Below are positions 11,101 to 20,100 of a DNA stretch of 64,000 nucleotides, in pieces. The translations under genes and the position numbers were made by a program. How positions within the stretch are numbered: the first letter of the stretch is position 1; each line of letters begins with the position of its first letter. Under the pieces are notes generated by a model. The model was not told where the DNA came from, searched no databases, and worked only from the letters and a program-made list of their open reading frames with translations. Location of the stretch: positions 13,702,001 to 13,766,000 of the forward strand of contig CM082584.2 in NCBI GenBank assembly GCA_040954595.2, written 5' to 3'. Source of the stretch: Balanoglossus misakiensis. Its lineage: Eukaryota > Hemichordata.

Positions 11101-14100
11101 CCTGTTTGGTCAGATGTGCTATTGCTGGCACAAGGATAACGTACAATTGCATACACATATGTCAACTTCTGTTTTGATAAAGACCCATTTTCTCATGTCA
11201 GAAGCCACTTTCTGTCATTATCAAAGAATGTTTCAGATCTTTTAAATGGGATTGAACAAATAAGAGTTTGTTTGGCAAGTTGTAAATATGTTTTTGTCAA
11301 TAAAGCTGACTTTGCAATTGACTTGTTAACAGAATTTTAAATTCCATCTTTCAGATATCATACACTTCCACTGAATCAGTGTTCAAAGACACACTGATGG
11401 AAACCCGATCATTGCTTGTTGAAGGCACAAAAAATACTCACACACTTACAAATTTAAGTCCTGGAACGACATATAGCATTAATGTGAATGCCAGCACTTC
11501 CAAGGGATTTGGAGAACCCTCAACTGTGTCAAGTGGCACTTCATTTACAGGTAAGTAGATTCTTATTGTACAGTATAAAATCCTTTTCACAAATGAGAGT
11601 GCATGTTGGGAAACCTTGATTGGAAAAACAGTCCTTTGATTTGCCTCAGTATATTATTGCCATTCTGAATTTCAAAGGTAGGAAATTGGAGCTTTTGTCA
11701 TGCAGTAAGAAGGATCTGACAGTTACTCTATAGTCATTCACTTTAATTTCATGTGACACTCTACAAGAATCCACCACCCAAGAAATCCAGAACATTTGCA
11801 CAGTAAATTGATTCGTTGTGAACTTATTGTGTAAATGAATTTGGCCAATTTGTTACCCATCATCTACCGTTCTACTGATTCCTCAGACTTTTCTTGCCTT
11901 TCAGTTGTAGATTATACTCCATATACCTATCTATCAATAATTTACTTTCAGTTGATATTTCAACAACGCTGCCCATGACAGATGTATCAACTGATGTTGT
12001 ACACTCTGAGACGAAAGCACAAGTTACTCTACCAGGCCTCTCAGAGGACTCAGGCATTTCTGAAGACACCACACTCGTGTAAGTGTAGCACAGTTTTTTT
12101 CATGGTAATACAACTTTGTCTTGTACTCATTATAAACTGAACCTCTTTTTGCAGAACCTCGTCCCATGTTCCCTTTCTGCATTTGTCCAATTCACTAGTA
12201 AATGAGACTCTTCGTTTCTAACTGTGGAATTTTCTATTTAACCAGACACTTTTGGGATTGAACTTTCATTGATCTGTGTTGTTGATTTTGTGTGTCTAAC
12301 TAACTAGAGAGAAAAAAATGTATAATAAATATATTTCATTTTTCAGTGACTACATCATAGTTCTGGAATATGAGCAAACCATTGAGACAAGACGACGACG
12401 AGAAATAGATACTTCAAAACTTGGAGAGTACGATCCTTCTGGTCCACCTTACTACATCACAGCATTACTCCCTGTCAATAATTTACCCGAGACATTTATA
12501 ATTGGTGATGACGGTGTGTATGGTGGTTATTCCAATGTTCCACTCACTACAGGGAGACAATATGGTGTCTACTATGGACTTAGGAGTGATGTTGATGGGG
12601 TAAGATAATTTTGAGCATTAAAAGATCAATTTATTCTTCAAATATGTATATATCAAAAGTATCAAATATAATTCTCCAAGCAAAGAGGAAGCAAGCTAGC
12701 AAGTCTGTCGGTCACATGTGTTGATCTTATTTTTAAACTGGCCATCTTCTGACAGCAAATCAGTTTTGTATACATTATTTTCTCACCCCTGATCAGTGGC
12801 CATGTAGGTTGACCAGACTCTAACTTCTGATAAACTTTGTGGTGGTTCACAGACACATCTTGGTTTCAGAGATATTAATTAAAGTGAATTTCTTGGTGTG
12901 TTTTTTACAGGAATCTGTCTACCACCTTGATGAAGACCCAGCACTGTCCTTCAGGGGTATGTGACACAGTGATTTCTAACTTGTTTGCATTCTGAGGGTT
13001 GCTCATATGAACCAGTTTATGCACTATGTCCTGTCTGTTTCTGCTGTAGATAGCTGCTAAATGACATGGCTATGTTTTTAATAGTCCAGTTACATTTTTT
13101 TCTAATATGTTTAAAAGGTGGTGGCCCTGAGCCAACAGGATCACCAATAGGTGCCATAGTTGGTGGTATAGTGGCTGTTGTGGTAATCGCTGCATTGGCT
13201 GTCGTAGCTGTCTTCCTATTCAGACGGTGAGCAACTTTGATTTAGAGCCAATAATAGTAAGAGGCTAATGTTATACCTGTTTGAACTTGACTTCATTAAA
13301 ACTCAGTATAAGAACACTGTGCAATTAGTATCTTAAATGAGCAGAATAAATTATTTAAGAAAAAAACTTGTTAAACTTTTCATTTTGTGTAACATTCAAG
13401 AGATGGAGGACATGGTTTGCTCTTTATTTTGGAACTCCTACACTACAAATTTATTGAAAATCTGTAATATGAAGGTAGACTATAACTTGTATTTCATTGT
13501 TCTTCATGTTATCTGATGCAGGTATCGACCAGACCAGGATAAAGAAAAAGACAGTCAAAATGAGCTTCACCTGCCGTGCCAGAGTTCTGAAAAGGACAAA
13601 GAATTCAAATATCAAAATGTGGATTTTGATAATCTGAATTCTGGTAAGAATTGAGTTGAAATATTTTGTTTTAATTTGTACAAAGGATAAATTAGTAATA
13701 GCAGATTTAATGTAACTATGTTAAATTGATATGCCTACAGATGAACAGGCAAGAAAACCCATCAACACCGAATCACAGTATGCAAATGTGGATGAAATAA
13801 GCAAGAAACCAAACAGAAAGAATGGTTCTCCGATGACAGAGTCGCCCTATGCAACCCCTGATGACATCCACCCACAAGTAGATAGCCCACCTAAGATAGC
13901 AAAGAAACCAGTCATGGATAACCCACCTAAGCCACCACAGAAACCTGTAATTCCTGCCAGAGACAATGCACCTGCACCTCCAGAGGTCGCCTCCAAGAAA
14001 CCATCGTTGCCAAAGAAACCACAAGCTATTCCTAAGGCAACACTGTCGCCGAGAGACTCGGAGCATGTCATCCTTGTGGAAGAGTTGTCCGAGTGCATCA

Positions 14101-17100
14101 CGAGGAAGAGAAAGAATGATGAGTTTAAGAAAGAGTTTAAGGTGATATGCTTTTGAAATGTGATTGCCTGCAATGTATTGAAAATTGAGTAATGTGAGGT
14201 CACTCATTTGTGTGTGACTTTAGAGAAATCCAGAGACTGCTATTCTGTAGACTGAAATTTTACTTTGATTTCTTTTTTAGAGTCTCCCTGCTGGCCAGGT
14301 GAAGCCAGTATCTGACGCCAAGATTCCAGACAATGCCAAGAAGAACAGATTCCGTAACATTCTTGCGTGTAAGTAAAATGAGTTTTCACTGTGTGAGATG
14401 ATTTCATTGAGCCAAAACAATCCACAAATGGGAATACCCTGGGGTTGTGTGTGGTTATAGAAAATTCCATTTTAGTCTGGTCATTTTCTTGAAAGTTTCA
14501 CAAACGTTGCTTGAAGATTTGTGTTGTCCCATGAAACAGATTTGAAGGTGAATTTCACAGGTGGAACCTAATATAATAATTATGAATGAGTTTTGGGCAA
14601 ACATGTGGTGCACATTCTTTGATGTAGAATTTCTCATTGTATTATGTTACATCCTTTTTTAGATGACCATTCTCGTGTACGGCTAGATCTTATTGAAGGA
14701 GATCCACATTCGGATTACATTAACGCAAGTTATATCGATGTAAGTTGAATCTGTTTTGCATGGTCAGTTCACATTCTCAGCAACATACCTTATGAAAAAG
14801 AACTGCTGCATTATTCAGGATGTTTATGTTGTAGACAGCAAATTTTGTATCAATCTGTATAGTAAAATTTAGCAGTGGAGATATTTTATACTTACCGAGT
14901 CTCATCTTGAAACTTTATTTTTCACTAATTTGTGAAAGAAAATTCAATTCAGATAAAATGAAATGTAATCATAGCATGGACAAATGTTTTGTATTCTGGC
15001 TTCCTAATTGAGGTTTTAGACGCTGCACTGCCCAGAGACATACTGATACAATCCACCATAACAAGCAAGTTCAGTACCTTGCTGTGGTAATTGAAAACAT
15101 TGTAAATTTAATGGAAGCCGAGTTTTTAAAACTGTACAGGAATTTTGAAATTTTTTGCTTGATTGCCAGGGTTACAAGAAGGAGAAGGCATATATCGCTG
15201 CACAAGGTTTGTATTACAATTTTTTGGCACTGTTCACTTTTAGACCGTGATTGTGGTGTTGATAATGTACTGTACAATGTAGGTGACTTGTCCTGATAGA
15301 ATACGATTTTTCACTCTGTATTGAACTGACTTGGCCTTAAGCCACACTTCCAACATGCTGTTGTATTACACATGAGCAATTCACCCATGCTGCAAACCCC
15401 AAAAAGAGTTGGTCACATATGTACCATGTGAAATATTTTATCACTGTGTCAGTGTTTGTACATTATGTGATAAGATTCAAATGTACTGACTTTGTTTATG
15501 AAAGCGTGCCAAGACAAAAAGGTATTCAGTAGTTGTGAAAAACGATTACTTGTCCTAACATACACCAAAACAACTACATATTAATATTACTGATATTTGC
15601 TATAAATGAGACTTATACCTGGTGTGTTTTTATACAGGACCCAATAACTTTACAATAGATGATATGTGGAGGTTGATCTGGCAGGAAAATGTTACTATTG
15701 TCTTAATGGCTACCAACTTATCAGAAAATGGAAAGGTATTTAATTAATTTAAAACTTCCAAACTAAGTGCTGTAATTTCTGCAGTAATAAAATCAATATC
15801 AGCAACCAAGGCAATGGGCAAAAAGAGTCATGTCTTCCAGACAATAATCATCACTTTTCATGTGTTTTAATGTCTACCAGGTCAAATGTCACCAGTATTG
15901 GCCTGAAAAAGAAAGTCAATGGTATGGAGATATATGTGTTACACTGGCAGGCAAGGAATCATTTGCAGACTATATGGTCAGGACGTTCAAAGTCCAAATG
16001 GTAGGTTTATAAACTGTTAATATCGCAATTTGCATTAGTTGGTAGAGTTGACATTTATTTGTGTTACATGAAGTTGACAAGTAATTATCCATAGATTTGA
16101 TAAGAATGTTTCAAAAGCCAGGTGGAGACAGGAATTCCAGCCACAAAGACCCATAATACATCAGCTGATATACAAGCTCTCCATAGTCTTGTTACGTGTA
16201 GTTGGCAACTTTTTTTCATAATGCAATTTAGTCCATAGCAGAACTAAATTTTCTAAGCGTCCTTGGAATGCGGAAGCCCTTATATATCCAAGGAAACTAG
16301 TTATGGCAATCTTTTTATGCTCAGGTGACCACGGCCACTTACATTTCTAAATCTCTGTGATTGGTGCGGTAAATTCCAGGTGGCGAAATTGATACAGGGT
16401 GGTTGAATCAACAGAAGGGCTAATAGAGGTTTATGCTATTGACTGTTCAACCCTAAAAGTTCCCAGAATTTATTAAGATATTTGTACCAGGGATCAAGGG
16501 TACAGCTTAGAGTTTTATGATGCTTTCAGTTCTGCAAGAAAAACAAAAAACGCTCATGTCAACGCAAAGTTATTTTCTTTTTTCTGAAATAATTGTATTG
16601 CCACCAGAACACTGTAGGTGTACGTTATCAGAAACTGACCATGAGAAGAAATAACAATGTTTATTTCCCCCAAAAAAACAAGTAAAGATAAAGTGTAAAT
16701 TTACAAAGTGATTCAATTATACATAAAGGAGGAAATAGGAGTGCCAAAAGATATCTGTCCAGCAACTAATCAAGTCTACCTCCATACTTATAAACCTTTT
16801 TGATAAGAAATCTGGGTACAGTACTAAGTGTAATTTATCTTTCAGGATAACTCCAAAGTTCGTGTTGTCAAGCAGTTTCACTTCACTGTCTGGCCTGACA
16901 TGGGCGTGCCGATCTATGCCACTGCGGTACTGGCTATTCTGAAGCATGTCAAGTCTTGCATTCCACCGAACTCTGGTCCGTTGTTTGTACACTGCAGGTA
17001 AAGCCAACTGATGAAATGTTCTTTAATAATCTACAGTCAAAACCCTGATGATATGCGAATAGCTGATGTCATTATAGAGAATAAAGCTGCAAGAGAGGGC

Positions 17101-20100
17101 TGGAGATGTTCTGACAACCACTGATGCGATATGCTCTGGCTTTTCATGTGAGGAAGCGTCACATCTACTTGGTCTCAAACCCAATCTAGCCGTCCTCTTC
17201 TATTAAAGCTTATTTCATTCTCCATTTGAAAATCATTATCGTGTAAAAATCAGCATGCTCAATTGATTTAAAAAGGCAACAGTCACAATAGAAATGCCAA
17301 AAATTAAACCAATGTAGTCAAACTGACGGAGTTCAACATTTGAATATTGCAGTGCTGGAGTGGGTCGAACAGGTACCTTTATTGCAATTGATGCCCTGTT
17401 GGAAATGGCCAAACAAGAAGGCAAAGTCGACATCTACAACTTTGTCAGGAAATCCAGAGAAAACAGAATGAATTTTGTGCAAGTAGAGGTATGAGTCAGT
17501 CATCTTTTTTGATAGTTTTCACCACAGTTTTTTCGTGATAGCTTTTGTTTTAATTTTCACAGTCATCACATACAGAAAGTGATGGATGTGTTTACCCTTA
17601 AAACATAGGATCCATGAAACATTATTTGCAGATGAGTTATGGTATTGTGCAGTTTTAAGAAAGAATATAAAATCTAACAACAAATAAATGTCAAAAGTGG
17701 GGACACACGCCATGGCAACTTGTTTACATGTTCTTAAAATATTCAAGGAGTTTGCATACCAATGTCCTACTTAACAATAAAAAATACAATAGCTGAGGTA
17801 TGCTTGACAGACACTGATAAGGACTCGATCCTAAGGTATGCGATAATTTATACAGTCTTGGGCGTTGAGTGTACTACTTTGCCAAAGGTCACTTTTGTTT
17901 TGAATAATGGGAAACTGTGCATAGATAATCATGGTGCATGGAATAATTTTATGTATATTTAGGAGCGAATTTTTCCTGATAGATGATTGCATGAGCATAT
18001 AGCAGTGTTCCAAGAGTTTTTTTCTGAATGCATAGCATATTCTACTAGTAGCCACAAATTCAAAGTAGTTGTAGTTGTTGCAGTAGTATAGGGGTACAGT
18101 TTGTGAATTTCTCTGTTGTTCATTGCACACACAGGATCAGTACGAGTTCATCCACACAGCTCTGATGGAAGCCACTGTGGCCGGCAGCACTGCCATAACT
18201 GCATCTGATTTCAGACAAGTGTTTGGGAGGCTGCTGAAAGTTGATAGGCAAACCCAGACAATAGCATTAGAGACAGAATGGAAGGTAAGTGTGGCAGAGA
18301 ATGACTACGATATATGTCAGTGGATGAGGAGTACAATACAATACAATACAATATTACAGTAAAATACTACAATACAGTGCAGAACCAATCAAGCATGATC
18401 AGAAAAAAAAGTGGATTACATGTTCAGATTTAAACAATCGATATGTTTTGTTGTATTCTGCAGAATCTTGGTAAAGTAAGCCGTGTTGCCAGGGATGATG
18501 AACTCTCTGTTGGACAAGCACCGGAAAACTCGCACAAGAACCGATTCCCAGATATCGTTCCATGTAAGGGAAACATGTCTATAGACATTCTCTCGGTGTA
18601 CTCTTAGTGCCAAATATGGGGGCAGATTCCAATGACCACATCAAAAATTGAAGGGACATGCATTTGGCAAAGTAGCAGATACAGTATAGAAGTAGTAGCT
18701 AGTGTACATCAGATATCAATCAAATGGGAAGTAAATAGGTCTGAATTTGTGATAAGCACATCCAAATATGAGAAAAATAAACAAGGAACTCTGCAGGGGC
18801 ACATCAAACTACCGGTACAGATTAATTTTCTGCGTAACCGTACATTTCCCCTTTTTCTATTTTTGTGATAGCTATCTTGAATCATAGACCAGGGTCTATG
18901 CTTGGATGTGGTGAATACAACAGAAACAAATGCTCAATTGAGTTAGATACCAAAATACGAATATGGACACAAACAGACTTGAATCACTTATTCTGTGTTT
19001 GTAAAACATGTATACTGCCTACCAATATTGTTAGTTTTAACAGATCTGAAATAACTTAGGTAACAAATGTTTCCTTGTCAACAGTGTTGACCAATTTCCA
19101 CTTACATTCATAGCATTATAAGAATTACTGAATTTTATGTACCACTAGGGATTTCACTTGCTTTATTGAACGTATATTTCTCTTTACAGTCAACAGATAT
19201 CGTCCTCATCTGATGACCCACATTGCTGACAGCAATTCAAATGATTACATCAATGCAAGTTTTGTCAGTGTAAGTGCAGATTTCATGATAAACTGAGCTG
19301 TCAGTATTTATAGTGTGGTGTTCGGAACCATAGATTCTCTCTTCTTTTCTTACTGTGTGGTGGCAGTATGAGTTGGCACAGAGTCCTTCCAACACATTTG
19401 TGGAAACTGCCAGGATTGTGGGGTTGCTGTTATAGGACCCTTCAATCAGCTAACAGTTTAGTTGAGGACAAATATACCTCTCCAAGGTTGATCCTCTATA
19501 GTGGCCCATTCATTCTTCTACATGGGCATCAGAGGCCGCACAGAATTTCAACACTAGCCGCATGCAGAGATGAATAATTTACTTTAATTTGTAAACCGGT
19601 AGCTGGTTGCATCAGTATGTAACAACATTCTTAACTGTTTTCACCTTAGCATATTCAAGACTTTGCTATATCAAGGATTATATCGTCTTTGGAATGATGA
19701 ATTTGTTGTGATGGCTATATTGACAGATATATTCCTCTTTCTTCACAGGCTTATGTTGAAAAGGATGCTTTCCTTGTGACCCAGACACCATTACCGAGCA
19801 CAGTGGTCGATTTCTGGAGAATGATCTATGATTACAATTCTTATTCCATAGTTGCCTTGGACGCCATGAACACAAAAGACACAGTAAGTTGTACTTGCCA
19901 AACCAAACATTTTTTGTACAAATGATAATATTATCATCATATGAAAGACATGTCAAATCTGGTTCTTGCATGACCTCAACTGCATCTGCCCTTACTTTCT
20001 CTCCACAGAGCATTGGCATGTACTGGCCTGAAGATGGTGCCCTTCAATGTGGACCGTTTAGTATTGAGACCGTCAGCAGAGATGTCACTGGCAGCATTGT

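Noticed and set aside
13773-14207. Two long minus-strand frames opposite the Pro-rich exon 20
   Set aside because: They are shadows of the coding exon; no minus-strand splice or family support.
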